From: Flavobacteriales bacterium
GTDB lineage: Bacteria; Bacteroidota; Bacteroidia; Flavobacteriales_D; Sanyastnellaceae
Direction: 5' to 3'
Assembly: GCA_947466425.1 (NCBI GenBank)
Contig: CANIBZ010000022.1
Span: 1-38,840, forward strand
DNA length: 38,840 nt
A program made the position numbers and the translations under genes. Under the pieces are notes generated by a model. It saw nothing but the letters and a program-made list of their open reading frames with translations, was not told the DNA's origin and did no database searches. Shown here one piece after another: positions 1 through 7,706 of this stretch. The first letter of the stretch is position 1; the number at the start of each line of letters is the position of its first letter.

Positions 1-727
1 GAGACGACGCCCCTATTTTAGACCATATTTTTTCTTCGAAATAATTCGAAATTTTCTTTTGTGTTGCAGCTTCAAGGACCATTCCCAACAACACTGTATT
101 TCCGCCTTCGTAAGACCAATAGGTTCCTGGCGTTTGTTCAACTTGAAAGGGTGCTGTAATAGACTTTAAATCGCTTCCATAATAAGCCTTAGCCATATAC
201 CCGAAAGGGCTGTTATAACTTTCACCGAAAGGAATTCCACTGCTCATATGCAGGAGTTGTTCCAGGGAAACTTCTTTACAGTTCCATGGAATATATTTTT
301 AAATAGGGTCTTGAAGAGAAGAAATTTTTCCGTCTTGAAGTGCGCACCCAATGAGCAGCGAAATAGCACTTTTCGACATGGAAAAAGAATTCCAATGCGC
401 AGAGTCAGCGCCATAACTCCCGTACCATTCAGACACAAGCGAATCGTTCTTAAAAACTAAAAATGCTTCAGATTCTGTTGAGTTTAAAAACGCAACATTT
501 TCATTCGACAACACATTTAATTTCGTAGGAAGATTTACAGCAACTCCGCTGTTTATTTTTCTCGTATGGAAAAGCTGCAGATCGTCGATATCGGGTTTAC
601 TCTTGCCGTGGAGGTAAGTACAGTAAATACCGCGAGGCAGGTAACCGTTTCCGGTTACATACAGCAATCCAATAAGAATAGCTATTGACCCGAAAGTGAT
701 TAGTGCAATTTTCAGGGCTTTTTTCAT
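1..727 (-). pseudogene. Serine hydrolase of the beta-lactamase / 6-aminohexanoate-dimer hydrolase type, interrupted by an in-frame stop, 3' end off the window
   Basis: The start is the ATG at 727, 4 nt after the stop of the upstream gene. Residues 1-25 form an N-terminal membrane anchor or signal segment (MKKALKIALITFG). The catalytic SxxK motif is visible as S116-M-S-K119. Codon 143 is TAA (299-301), directly after SLQDPI. The same frame stays open for another 99 codons to the window edge and continues the family sequence without a shift: KYIPW, then VSLEQLLHMSSGIPF, then WSYEGGN and TVLLGMVLEAA. Members of this family usually read DPI-x-KYIP at this point, so one codon, perhaps AAA, seems to have become TAA. 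The first product would be 142 residues and lack most of the active-site architecture. It is either a young pseudogene, a sequencing error or a readthrough site. Family assignment is good; exact substrate unknown. Confidence 0.75.
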
Positions 728-731
728 AGTG

Positions 732-1649
732 TTATCTAAGAACGACTTCTGATTTTCCAATTAAATTACCACCCTCGTAAATTTCTAGGCGATAAGATCC
801 TTTTTCCAAAGCAGAGTTAGGAGTGAAATAAATACTTACATCGGTATCGGCACCTTGATAATCAATTTCACGTGAGGCCCCGAATGTATCTGCTTGTCCT
901 GTGGCCGTGAAACTACCACCACTTTTCCCGCTGAGTGTATTGCCGTTTGGTCCAATAACTTTTAGATAAAGCGTTTTTCTACCAGCGTTAACAATTCTAT
1001 TTTCACGTAATGTGAAAGATGTTTTTATCATGGTAGATTTTGTTGCACGATCTGTCGTTGCTTCGGCACCACTGTTTCTTGAAAAGACACCCGTAGCCGA
1101 GAAACTGCCGGTTGAAAGCACGGACCCCGCTTTAACAATTTCTTTTGCCGAGTTTAGATCTGTCTCTAATGTTTTGCTTCTCGTTTCTGCAGCCACGGCT
1201 TGTTGTTTAGCCTGTTGACCTTCCGCAAATAGGCGGTCGTTGTCTGTTTGAAGCGAGTCGATTTGATGAATATAACCTTTCATGATGTTTCGCAATGTTT
1301 GCGTTTCAGCAAGAAGTTTTTTAATGTCGTAATCTTTGTTTTTCGCGCGTTTTAAGAGACCTTCAATCTGAGTTCGTTGCGCTACAATTTGCGCCATCAT
1401 TTCTGTATTATCCGTTGTTAGAGTATCGTACATCATTTTCATGCTTGTTAACGAATCTTCAGCCAACTTATATAATTCAATAATTTGTTCTGGGGTGGCA
1501 TTAGCCGCGTCCATGGCAAGAACATTCAAAGCGCCCATGCTATTTTCTAAAGTAACAATGCGGTCCCGACTGACTTTCACCCAATATGCAAGGCTAAGAC
1601 AGATAACGCCTAATACGCTTATAACAATGATGGCAACTTTTTTATTCAT
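732..1649 (-). CDS. Membrane-anchored coiled-coil protein, function unknown
   Basis: This 305-residue protein begins with one N-terminal transmembrane segment at about residues 4-23 (VAIIVISVLGVICLSLAYWV). A long, charged, heptad-like region follows at about residues 30-175 (for example TQIEGLLKRAKNKDYDIKKL and IHQIDSLQTDNDRLF), predicted to be coiled coil. After a Ser/Thr/Gly-rich linker (GSVLSTGSFSATGVFS) the last 100 residues look like a beta-sandwich domain ending in YRLEIYEGGNLIGKSEVVLR. It probably faces the periplasm, anchored in the inner membrane. It is followed 4 nt later by the interrupted serine hydrolase, so the two are likely co-transcribed. A near-consensus -7 element (TATTTTCG, 1672-1665 on the minus strand) lies about 15 nt before the start. 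I recognise no named family and assign no function. Confidence 0.7.
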   Translation of the reverse strand: MNKKVAIIVISVLGVICLSLAYWVKVSRDRIVTLENSMGALNVLAMDAANATPEQIIELYKLAEDSLTSMKMMYDTLTTDNTEMMAQIVAQRTQIEGLLKRAKNKDYDIKKLLAETQTLRNIMKGYIHQIDSLQTDNDRLFAEGQQAKQQAVAAETRSKTLETDLNSAKEIVKAGSVLSTGSFSATGVFSRNSGAEATTDRATKSTMIKTSFTLRENRIVNAGRKTLYLKVIGPNGNTLSGKSGGSFTATGQADTFGASREIDYQGADTDVSIYFTPNSALEKGSYRLEIYEGGNLIGKSEVVLR

Positions 1650-1726
1650 GAGACAAGTTTTCAGCGAAAATACAATTATTTGGCAGGAAGAGTATTGAAA
1701 AGATATGGATTATTCAATAATGAATG

Positions 1727-1734
1727 TATATTTG
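1727..1734 (+). promoter_or_regulatory. -7 promoter element of tRNA-Cys
   Basis: TATATTTG matches the Bacteroidota housekeeping -7 consensus TAnnTTTG exactly and lies 11 nt before the first base of the mature tRNA, leaving a very short 5' leader for RNase P. No well-spaced TTG -33 box is obvious. Confidence 0.65.
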
Positions 1735-1745
1735 CCATTCGCAAG

Positions 1746-1816
1746 GGTCCTGTGGCCGAGCGGCTAGGCAGAGCTCTGCAAAAGCTCGTACAGCGGTTCG
1801 AATCCGCTCGGGACCT
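1746..1816 (+). tRNA. tRNA-Cys (anticodon GCA)
   Basis: A complete cloverleaf can be folded by eye. The acceptor stem is GGTCCTG/CGGGACC (7 bp with one G-U). The anticodon stem is GAGCT/AGCTC enclosing the loop CTGCAAA, whose anticodon GCA reads cysteine codons. The T arm is AGCGG-TTCGAAT-CCGCT. The discriminator base is T73, the known identity base of tRNA-Cys. The 3' CCA is not encoded (the sequence continues TCAAAA), so CCA must be added enzymatically. It is a single isolated tRNA gene with its own promoter and terminator, convergent to holB. Confidence 0.95.
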
Positions 1817-1826
1817 CAAAAATAAA

Positions 1827-1850
1827 ACATCTCTTCGGAGGTGTTTTTTT
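1827..1850 (+). terminator. Terminator of tRNA-Cys, probably bidirectional with holB
   Basis: The stem ACATCTC/GAGGTGT (one G-U) is closed by a TTCG tetraloop at 1834-1837 and followed by a T run. On the opposite strand the same hairpin is followed by an A/T-rich T tract (complement of 1818-1827) and overlaps the holB stop codon. It therefore probably terminates both convergent transcripts. Confidence 0.8.
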
Positions 1851-2982
1851 ATGCTTTTTCTTTTCGATTGAGTAATCGGAATATACGCATCGACAGTTCG
1901 AAGAAAAGAATTTTATTGTTTGCGTTTTGCCCGATGCTCCGATGAGCGGACTCTAATTCAAACATAATTTCTTCTATGTTCAAGTGGTTAATGAAAGGAG
2001 AGAATTTTTTTGCAAACGCCCTTTCACTTGAAGTAAAACGAGAAATGCTTTCAGAAGTATAATTCAACACTAAGTTTTGACGCATTTGGTCTAAGGCATA
2101 CAAGATGAAATGCTTTAGATCTTCACGTGTTAAGTCATTCATTTTCTCAGACCAAGCATGCAGGGCAGGAACGTTTTTAGAGTAGCAGTGCCTCATCCAG
2201 TTTTGAAATTGCATAGCCAAGAATTCATTGGGGTCGTTGTTGTCTCTTAGTCGTAGCGCTATATCCCAACTTCCATCGGAATAATGAGCAATATCTGGAA
2301 TTTTCTGTTCGTCTACCCCCAAATTCTTTAGCCCCGAAGAAATAGACGCTTCGTCTATTTTAGGAACTTGAATGACTTGAACACGAGAAAGAATAGTATT
2401 CAGAATGTTTTCCGAAGAATTTGCAACAAAGAAAAACAAGGTGTTTGCGGGCGGCTCTTCAACAATTTTCAAAAGCTTGTTCGCAACTCCTTCACCAATC
2501 ATTTCAGCCATCCAAATGATCATAACTTTATACCCTCCCTCGAAAGATTTCAAAGAAAGTTTTCTTACAATATTGGCCGCTTCATGAACCGTAAAAAGGA
2601 GATTTTTGTTATCCTTCGATAATTCTTTCATCCAGTCTTCAGTGCCGAAGTAGGGAGATTGGAGCAATCGGTTTCGCCATTCTGCGCCGTAATCATCTGA
2701 TATGGTTTCTTTACTATTTGGTTTGGTGAAATACGGGAAACTGAAATGAAGATCGGCGAATTGAAAGGAGGTGTTTTTTTTACAAGTTGGGCAAGTGCCG
2801 CATGAATCTTCTGCGGAGGCATTCGGGCAATTAATAAATTGCGCGTAGGCCAATGCAACAGCTAAATTTCCAGACCCTTCAGGCCCAAGAAACAGTTGCG
2901 CATGCGCAATACGATCTTCCGCTTTTGCTTTGCGCAAGCGGTCAATTACGTCTCTCTGCCCAATGATATCTGCGAACCTCAT
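1849..2982 (-). CDS. holB: DNA polymerase III delta' subunit
   Basis: This is the clamp-loader subunit that takes part in opening and loading the sliding clamp at the replication fork. The 377-residue product begins MRFADIIGQRDVIDRL. The P-loop is degenerate (GPEGSGNL, no Lys), as usual for the non-ATP-hydrolysing delta' subunit. A zinc-binding cysteine cluster CX8CX2CX2C follows (C-PNASAEDS-C-GT-C-PT-C). Further AAA+ features are KVMIIWMAEMI and KIVEEPPANTLFFF, with a sensor/arginine region at NTILSRVQVI. A longer in-frame start at 3075 would overlap recO by 70 nt and adds no family sequence, so the ATG at 2982, 23 nt after the recO stop, is preferred. It forms an operon with recO, and its 3' end runs into the hairpin shared with tRNA-Cys. 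Confidence 0.9.
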   Translation of the reverse strand: MRFADIIGQRDVIDRLRKAKAEDRIAHAQLFLGPEGSGNLAVALAYAQFINCPNASAEDSCGTCPTCKKNTSFQFADLHFSFPYFTKPNSKETISDDYGAEWRNRLLQSPYFGTEDWMKELSKDNKNLLFTVHEAANIVRKLSLKSFEGGYKVMIIWMAEMIGEGVANKLLKIVEEPPANTLFFFVANSSENILNTILSRVQVIQVPKIDEASISSGLKNLGVDEQKIPDIAHYSDGSWDIALRLRDNNDPNEFLAMQFQNWMRHCYSKNVPALHAWSEKMNDLTREDLKHFILYALDQMRQNLVLNYTSESISRFTSSERAFAKKFSPFINHLNIEEIMFELESAHRSIGQNANNKILFFELSMRIFRLLNRKEKA

Positions 2983-3005
2983 TTCCTTGCGAAGATAACA
3001 GAAGT

Positions 3006-3668
3006 TTAATCGAAAATTTCGTGAAACATTTCCAACGAATTCAACCGAATGGAAGTGTCGAGATGTGAAGAACAAAAGGCAATAAGTTCTTCGAGAAGAG
3101 ACTTACGCTGATCGCGATTCAAGGTACTCACGACTTCAGTTTCGATAGGAGTGGAGATGAAAAGTTTTAGGGATTTGTGAAGTTGGGCCTCATCGCTTCG
3201 GTTATTTTCGAAAGAGAGCTCGTAATCGTCGCTAAGGAAACCCATCTCTAAAGCGAATTGGGCAATGAAGTGAATGGGTAGAGTCCCTGTTTTTTCAACA
3301 TGATCGAGTCGTTGTGTTGTCTTTTTTATAAGCTCGAACACCTCTTCGTTTGCGTAGTGTTCGGGCAGGCATCGATAAAGGAATTCTGATATAAAGAGTG
3401 CAACTGTTGTTTTTTCAACTTGAAATGGAATGCTTGAGTATATCTCATTGAGGCTCATGTCTTTCGCTATTTCCAGTTTTCCATCTGATTTTTTCCCTGA
3501 AAACTGAATGGCATTTAGGGGTTGAAAGAAAGAAATGTTTTCTCCTTTTTTTCCTGTCCGAAATAAAAAGGTTTGAATGCCATATTCTAACGTGTACACA
3601 TGCGCCAAACGAAGTGAATCTTTGAATTTTCTGCTAGAAAGCACGTATGCGTTTACTCGTTCAGTCAT
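3006..3668 (-). CDS. recO: DNA repair protein RecO
   Basis: RecO helps load RecA onto SSB-coated DNA in the RecFOR recombinational repair pathway. The N-terminus MTERVNAYVLSSRKFKDSLR and the following YTLEYGIQTFLFRTGKKG correspond to the RecO OB-fold domain. The rest is the helical RecO_C domain (VALFISEFLYRCLPEH and FIAQFALEMGFLSDDYEL). The family's C-terminal zinc cysteines are absent, which is common in this phylum. The product is 220 residues with the start at 3668; an ATG 24 nt upstream at 3692 lies against the candidate -7 element and is less likely. It is the first gene of the recO-holB pair. Confidence 0.85.
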   Translation of the reverse strand: MTERVNAYVLSSRKFKDSLRLAHVYTLEYGIQTFLFRTGKKGENISFFQPLNAIQFSGKKSDGKLEIAKDMSLNEIYSSIPFQVEKTTVALFISEFLYRCLPEHYANEEVFELIKKTTQRLDHVEKTGTLPIHFIAQFALEMGFLSDDYELSFENNRSDEAQLHKSLKLFISTPIETEVVSTLNRDQRKSLLEELIAFCSSHLDTSIRLNSLEMFHEIFD

Positions 3669-3694
3669 GGTTTTCCTAATGAAATAGGGCAATT

Positions 3695-3702
3695 CAAAAA
3701 TA
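3695..3702 (-). promoter_or_regulatory. Candidate -7 element of recO
   Basis: On the minus strand TATTTTTG matches TAnnTTTG exactly and ends 26 nt before the ATG at 3668. No clear -33 TTG is visible at the usual spacing. Confidence 0.5.
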
Positions 3703-3908
3703 ACAATAAAAAAACGTAACCTTTATTTAACACGTGGGGTATAACCCTATGAATGCTGTAGAGAACATTCAAAAGTTTTACTCTCCCTATAAAACAAAGA
3801 GTAGATTTTTTCAAATAGGTAAGGTTTAGTTTTTCATTCTTCTTTCATCTTGTATGAAAAAGGGTGATTCTAAAAAGGGGTCGTTTTGGGAGAGGCGGCC
3901 TCTTTTTT
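3703..3908. other. Intergenic region with structured plus-strand sequence
   Basis: About 200 bp separate recO from the retropepsin gene, both on the minus strand. On the plus strand it holds a 26-codon ORF (ATG at 3749, TAG at 3827-3829, beginning MNAVENIQKFYSPYK), a perfect hairpin TTTCAT-CTTGT-ATGAAA (3843-3859), and a terminator at 3891-3910 with no annotated gene to terminate. No good TAnnTTTG promoter was found on the plus strand. It may encode a small RNA or a microprotein; this is a guess from structure only. Confidence 0.3.
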
Positions 3909-3910
3909 TT
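3891..3910 (+). terminator. Terminator-like hairpin facing the plus strand
   Basis: The stem AGAGG-CGG-CCTCT (3891-3903) is followed by seven T (3904-3910). The T run is on the plus strand although both flanking genes are on the minus strand. It also abuts the stop codon of the retropepsin gene (3909-3911). Confidence 0.55.
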
Positions 3911-4307
3911 AACTCTTCAACGAGACATCTACTAAGAACTTTTTCCCAATCGTTTTTCTTCCAAGCAGCACAGGGTAGCGCATTCCGGATCTATTCGTAA
4001 ATGAAATTTCAGCCTGAATTTTCTTTTTGTGAATCAAAATGAGTGTTCGAGCACAATACCGCTCTTCCGTTTGTCCAAATGAGTTTTTTATTGTCCTTTT
4101 TTGGAATTTTTTATAATGAAGCACAACAGGGTTCCCTGACTCCCATTGAATAGTCACTTCCAAAACTTCTTTTCCATTAATCTCTTTGATTGTGCAAGAT
4201 TCGCAATGAACGGCTGTACGAAAGGCACCCGTATCTATTTTCGCTCGAACATTTACCCCTTTCAATTGGGGAAGATGAATAATGGTTTTGCGACCAATGA
4301 CGTTCAT
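3909..4307 (-). CDS. RimK/LysX-associated retropepsin-like protease (DUF785 family)
   Basis: This 132-residue protein matches the small retropepsin-fold family often found beside rimK, annotated as ATP-dependent zinc protease or RimK/LysX family protein. The start IGRKTIIHLPQL, the catalytic motif A-K-I-D25-T-G-A (residues 22-28) and the C-terminal YPVLLGRKTIGKKFLVD are characteristic. The Asp-Thr-Gly motif suggests an aspartic protease acting as a dimer; the biological substrate is not established for the family. It begins 3 nt after the yqeY stop, so the two form an operon. No rimK ATP-grasp ligase gene is present here, unlike the frequent arrangement. Confidence 0.8.
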   Translation of the reverse strand: MNVIGRKTIIHLPQLKGVNVRAKIDTGAFRTAVHCESCTIKEINGKEVLEVTIQWESGNPVVLHYKKFQKRTIKNSFGQTEERYCARTLILIHKKKIQAEISFTNRSGMRYPVLLGRKTIGKKFLVDVSLKS

Positions 4308-4310
4308 GAA

Positions 4311-4760
4311 CTAGCTTAAAAGTCTCTTCACGGTTTCCGAAATTGCTTTTCCATCTGCCTTACCGGTTAAGGCTTTTGAAGCAACACCCATTACTTTTCC
4401 AAGATCACTTGGAGAAGTTGCGCCTACTTGAGCAATGAACTGTTTGATTTCGACTTCAAGTTCTTCAGGTGTTAATTGCGCAGGCAAATAAGCAGCAATA
4501 ACATTGGCCTGTAATTGTTCTTCTTCAAGAAGGTCAGGACGGTTTTGAGTTCTATAAATTTCAATAGACTCTTGACGCTGCTTGAATAGTTTGTTCAAGA
4601 TAGCAATGGATTTTGTATCATCTACCGCCCCGTCTCCTCCGTCTTTGGTCATTTCAAGAAGTAGCTTGCTCTTAATATCTCTTAATGCCATTAGCTTGTC
4701 TTTCTCTCCAGCTTTCATGGCTGATTTCAAATCTTCGTTGATTCTTTCTTGTATTGACAT
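4311..4760 (-). CDS. GatB/YqeY domain protein
   Basis: This 149-residue protein begins MSIQERINEDLKSAMKAGEK and contains the YqeY core (LMALRDIKSKLLLEMTK, IYRTQNRPDLLEEEQLQ, AYLPAQLTPEELE, and a C-terminal GKVMGVASKALTGKADGK). It is related to the tail domain of the GatB amidotransferase subunit that contacts tRNA. The free-standing protein has no firmly established role. An in-frame extension to 4874 would add 38 residues with no family similarity and would overlap the tetR promoter and operator, so 4760 is preferred. A weak -7-like element (TAAATTTTG) lies just upstream at 4774-4766 on the minus strand. Confidence 0.85.
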   Translation of the reverse strand: MSIQERINEDLKSAMKAGEKDKLMALRDIKSKLLLEMTKDGGDGAVDDTKSIAILNKLFKQRQESIEIYRTQNRPDLLEEEQLQANVIAAYLPAQLTPEELEVEIKQFIAQVGATSPSDLGKVMGVASKALTGKADGKAISETVKRLLS

Positions 4761-4853
4761 TTGTTCAAAATTTAGTTCTGCAAGTTTAGTAATTTCTTCT
4801 TTATTAAAAAGCCATTGGTGAAAAGTTTCAACGGAGCGATTTAGAAAAGGAAA

Positions 4854-4861
4854 TATCTTTG
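4854..4861 (+). promoter_or_regulatory. -7 promoter element of the tetR gene
   Basis: TATCTTTG matches TAnnTTTG exactly and is immediately followed by the palindrome at 4862-4879. The start codon is 19 nt downstream. Confidence 0.6.
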
Positions 4862-4879
4862 ACCGAACGAACATTCGGT
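4862..4879 (+). promoter_or_regulatory. Putative TetR operator
   Basis: The perfect inverted repeat ACCGAA-N6-TTCGGT (4862-4867 and 4874-4879) lies between the -7 element and the ATG at 4881, over the expected transcription start. Inverted repeats carrying ACCGAA-type half-sites are common TetR-family operators. The position suggests autorepression by blocking the promoter. It leaves no room for a Shine-Dalgarno sequence. Confidence 0.6.
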
Positions 4880-4880
4880 T

Positions 4881-5444
4881 ATGGCAAAAGAAATTTCAAG
4901 AAGAGACAAGGTTGTTAACACAGCCCTTAAATTAATCTCAAACGGGGGCTTTCACGCTTCTCCAATGTCAGAATTAGCAAAGCTTTCAGGCGTTGCGGTA
5001 GGGACAATTTACCATCACTTTCCAAGTAAGGAAGACCTCTTTGAGAGTCTTTATGTTGAAACGTGCACAGAGGCGGCCCGTGCGCTGCATGAATCGCTCT
5101 CGGTTAAAGGGAAAGAGGTTCAGCGTCTGACGCAGGCTTGGCTAGCCCTGTACGGGTATTTTTCTACCTCACCATTGCGCTATTTGGCAGTTATTCAATA
5201 CAGAAACTCGCCTTTGTATAGCAAGAACAAAGAAATGGAAGATGCCTTTTCTGCATTAACCGCGTTGTTGAAGGAGGGTCAGAAAACAACGAAATTCAAA
5301 AAAATGAATGTTGCTTTTCAATTTGAACAAGTTCTTTCAAGTGTTTTTGCTGTTGTGCGTTTGAAGGTGGTAGAGAAGAAGAAAATTTCAGAGAAAGAAA
5401 TTAGAGAAATGGCAGATGCTATTATTCAGTCGATACGCAAATAA
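4881..5444 (+). CDS. TetR/AcrR family transcriptional regulator
   Basis: This 187-residue regulator has the TetR helix-turn-helix at residues 8-55: KVVNTALKLISNGGFHAS, then MSELAKLSGVAVGTIYHHF, then PSKEDLF. This is the DNA-binding recognition region. The C-terminal two thirds are helical and form the ligand-binding and dimerisation domain, whose ligand cannot be read from sequence. It is divergent from yqeY and 62 nt upstream of lpxC. The palindrome at its own promoter suggests autoregulation. Control of the lpx operon is not indicated, because lpxC has its own promoter with no copy of the palindrome. Confidence 0.9.
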   Translation: MAKEISRRDKVVNTALKLISNGGFHASPMSELAKLSGVAVGTIYHHFPSKEDLFESLYVETCTEAARALHESLSVKGKEVQRLTQAWLALYGYFSTSPLRYLAVIQYRNSPLYSKNKEMEDAFSALTALLKEGQKTTKFKKMNVAFQFEQVLSSVFAVVRLKVVEKKKISEKEIREMADAIIQSIRK

Positions 5445-5494
5445 TCAGTAAGAATCAATTCGAAAAATCAAGTGAATTACCTATGAATTCACAC

Positions 5495-5502
5495 TAATTT
5501 TG
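5495..5502 (+). promoter_or_regulatory. -7 promoter element of lpxC/fabZ
   Basis: TAATTTTG matches TAnnTTTG exactly, and only 4 nt separate it from the ATG at 5507. Transcription would start at or next to the start codon, so the mRNA is probably leaderless. Confidence 0.6.
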
Positions 5503-5506
5503 CAGC

Positions 5507-6928
5507 ATGTCTTCAAAACAGAGAACAGTAAAGGGGCCAATTGTATTTAATGGAGTTGGCCTGCATACCGGAGAGCCCGTAACACTTACCATTTGTCCAG
5601 CGCCGGAAAATCATGGTTATAAATTTCAACGAGTAGATTTAGAGGGTTCACCAACAATTGATGCTGATTGCGATCGTGTTGTGGGAACCCAGAGAGGAAC
5701 AACTCTGGAGCAAAATGGCGCACGAGTGTATACAACAGAACATGTTTTAGCCGCACTTTATGGAAGCTTTGTAGACAATGCCCTTCTTCAGATTACAGGA
5801 CCGGAAATTCCTATTATGGATGGTAGCGCGTGGCCTTTTGTAGAAGCCATAGAGGCATGTGGATTTGAAGATCAAAATGCAGAAAGAAAGTACATTGTAT
5901 TAGACGAAAACATAGCTTTTGAAGATACAGAGAAAGGGGTTGAAATGTTGGCGGTTCCTACGAACGGCGGGGAATACAGAGTAACCGTAATGGTTGACTA
6001 CAACTCCCCGATACTGGGAACACAGCATGCGCAAATGTATAATCTAGGCCAATTTTCAAGTGAGATCTCAAAGTGTAGAACATTTGTGTTTTTAAGAGAG
6101 TTGGAGCTTTTGGCAAAGAACGGTCTTATTAAAGGCGGAAGCTTGGATAACGCCATTGTTATGGTGGATAAGGAGTATACAGAGGGCCAGATAAAAGATA
6201 TTTTGAAGGAGTTGGGTCGAGAAGAGATAGATGTTAAGGTTGAAGGAATTGGGGTGTTGAACACGATTAAACTTCAATATGAAAACGAACCCGCTCGTCA
6301 TAAGTTGCTTGATATTATTGGTGATTTAGCCCTAACAGGAAAATTCATACGTGGACATATATTGGCCGCAAGACCAGGGCACCATGGAAATGTTGCGTTT
6401 GCGAAAGTATTGAAAGCGTGGGACAAGAAACGTCAATCAACGGTTTCATTCGATTTATCGAAAACTGTTTTCGATATAAATCAAATCAGCAAAATGCTTC
6501 CGCATCGTTATCCATTCTTGCTGGTAGACCGTGTAATTGCCATGGATAACGAAAGTATTGTTGGCTTGAAGAACATTACCTTGAATGAGCCGTTTTTCCA
6601 AGGGCACTTCCCGGGCAATCCGGTAATGCCAGGAGTACTGCAAATTGAAGCCATGGCTCAAGTAGGAGGAATCTTTGCATTGAGTCAAGTGGAAGAACCG
6701 GAGTTATACAGCACCTATTTTATGAAGATAGATGGGGTGAAATTCAAACAAAAGGTTATTCCAGGTGACACGCTTATTTTCCATCTAAAACTTGAATCTC
6801 CTATTCGAAGGGGGTTGGTTAATATGCGAGGTGTGGCTTATGTAAATGGAAAGGAAGTGGGCGAAGCAACCATGTTGGCGCAAGTCGTGAAAGACAAAGC
6901 CCCAGCACAAACACCAGAAAAAGCATGA
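5507..6928 (+). CDS. lpxC/fabZ: Bifunctional UDP-3-O-acyl-N-acetylglucosamine deacetylase / 3-hydroxyacyl-ACP dehydratase
   Basis: This 473-residue fusion carries the committed step of lipid A synthesis (LpxC) and the beta-hydroxyacyl-ACP dehydratase of fatty acid synthesis (FabZ). The fusion is typical of Bacteroidota. In the LpxC half (about 1-310) the zinc ligands are His79 (TTEH79VLAAL), His265 and Asp269 ([10 protein letters not shown]). The FabZ half (about 320-465) shows the catalytic His333 ([13 protein letters not shown]) and Glu381 ([12 protein letters not shown] followed by LQIEAMAQ). The gene overlaps lpxA by 4 nt (ATGA), so translation is probably coupled. Coupling in one protein may help balance the hydroxyacyl-ACP pool between the two pathways (inference). 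Confidence 0.97.
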   Translation: MSSKQRTVKGPIVFNGVGLHTGEPVTLTICPAPENHGYKFQRVDLEGSPTIDADCDRVVGTQRGTTLEQNGARVYTTEHVLAALYGSFVDNALLQITGPEIPIMDGSAWPFVEAIEACGFEDQNAERKYIVLDENIAFEDTEKGVEMLAVPTNGGEYRVTVMVDYNSPILGTQHAQMYNLGQFSSEISKCRTFVFLRELELLAKNGLIKGGSLDNAIVMVDKEYTEGQIKDILKELGREEIDVKVEGIGVLNTIKLQYENEPARHKLLDIIGDLALTGKFIRGHILAARPGHHGNVAFAKVLKAWDKKRQSTVSFDLSKTVFDINQISKMLPHRYPFLLVDRVIAMDNESIVGLKNITLNEPFFQGHFPGNPVMPGVLQIEAMAQVGGIFALSQVEEPELYSTYFMKIDGVKFKQKVIPGDTLIFHLKLESPIRRGLVNMRGVAYVNGKEVGEATMLAQVVKDKAPAQTPEKA

Positions 6929-7704
6929 GCAACTTAGCACAAATTCATCCTAATGCTAAAATTGGTGAAGGCGTAGAAATAGGCCCTTTCACAACTATTT
7001 ATGGTGATGTTGTTATTGGTTCAGGAACTTGGATTGGTCCTAATGTGACCATAATGGATGGTGCGCGTATTGGAAAGAATTGCCGCATTTTCCCTGGAGC
7101 CGTTATTTCTGCTATTCCTCAAGATTTAAAATTCGCGGGTGAGAATACAACGGTAGAGATTGGAGACAACACAACGATACGCGAGTGCTGCACGTTGAAC
7201 CGCGGTACAAAGGATCGCATGACGACAAAGGTTGGAAGCAACTGTTTGCTTATGGCTTATGTGCATTTAGCTCACGATGCGTTTGTGGGAGATAATTGTG
7301 TTATTGCGAATTCGGCAAATATTGCAGGACACGTTACCATTGGAAATTGGGTGGTTATTGAAGGCGTTGTTGCTGTGCAACAGTTCATTGAAATTGGAGA
7401 CCATTCATTTATTGCAGGAGGTTCTTTGGTTAGAAAGAATGTTCCCCCATTTATTAAAGTAGCCCGTGAACCATTGAGCTACATTGGGGTTAATAGCATT
7501 GGCCTTCGTAGACGAGGTTATACAGACGAGCAGGTTTCTAGACTGGAAGATATTTACAGAGTTTTGTTTGTGCACAACAACACTGTTGTTGCAGGAGTAA
7601 AGCAAATAGTTGATTCGTTTCCGGATTCAGATGAAAAACAAATCGTTCTCGCCTTCATTCAACGTTCTGAAAAGGGCGTAGTTCGAGGCGCACAGACCAC
7701 ATAA
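6925..7704 (+). CDS. lpxA: Acyl-ACP--UDP-N-acetylglucosamine O-acyltransferase
   Basis: LpxA transfers a hydroxyacyl chain from ACP to UDP-GlcNAc, the first reaction of lipid A synthesis, in the cytoplasm. The 259-residue product has the left-handed beta-helix hexapeptide repeats throughout residues 5-190 (IHPNAKIGEGVEIGPF, WIGPNVTIMDGARIG). The catalytic histidine motif is AYVHLAHD; His117 corresponds to the E. coli catalytic His125. The helical C-terminus begins at about residue 193 (GLRRRGYTDEQVSRLEDIYR). The start overlaps the lpxC/fabZ stop by 4 nt. The product of this enzyme is the substrate of the upstream LpxC domain. Confidence 0.97.
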   Translation: MSNLAQIHPNAKIGEGVEIGPFTTIYGDVVIGSGTWIGPNVTIMDGARIGKNCRIFPGAVISAIPQDLKFAGENTTVEIGDNTTIRECCTLNRGTKDRMTTKVGSNCLLMAYVHLAHDAFVGDNCVIANSANIAGHVTIGNWVVIEGVVAVQQFIEIGDHSFIAGGSLVRKNVPPFIKVAREPLSYIGVNSIGLRRRGYTDEQVSRLEDIYRVLFVHNNTVVAGVKQIVDSFPDSDEKQIVLAFIQRSEKGVVRGAQTT

Positions 7705-7706
7705 AG

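Noticed and set aside
2983-3075. Longer start for holB at 3075
   Set aside because: It overlaps recO by 70 nt and adds residues unlike the family; MRFADIIGQ at 2982 is a typical start.
4761-4874. Longer start for the yqeY gene at 4874
   Set aside because: The extra 38 residues do not match the family and would cover the divergent tetR promoter and operator.
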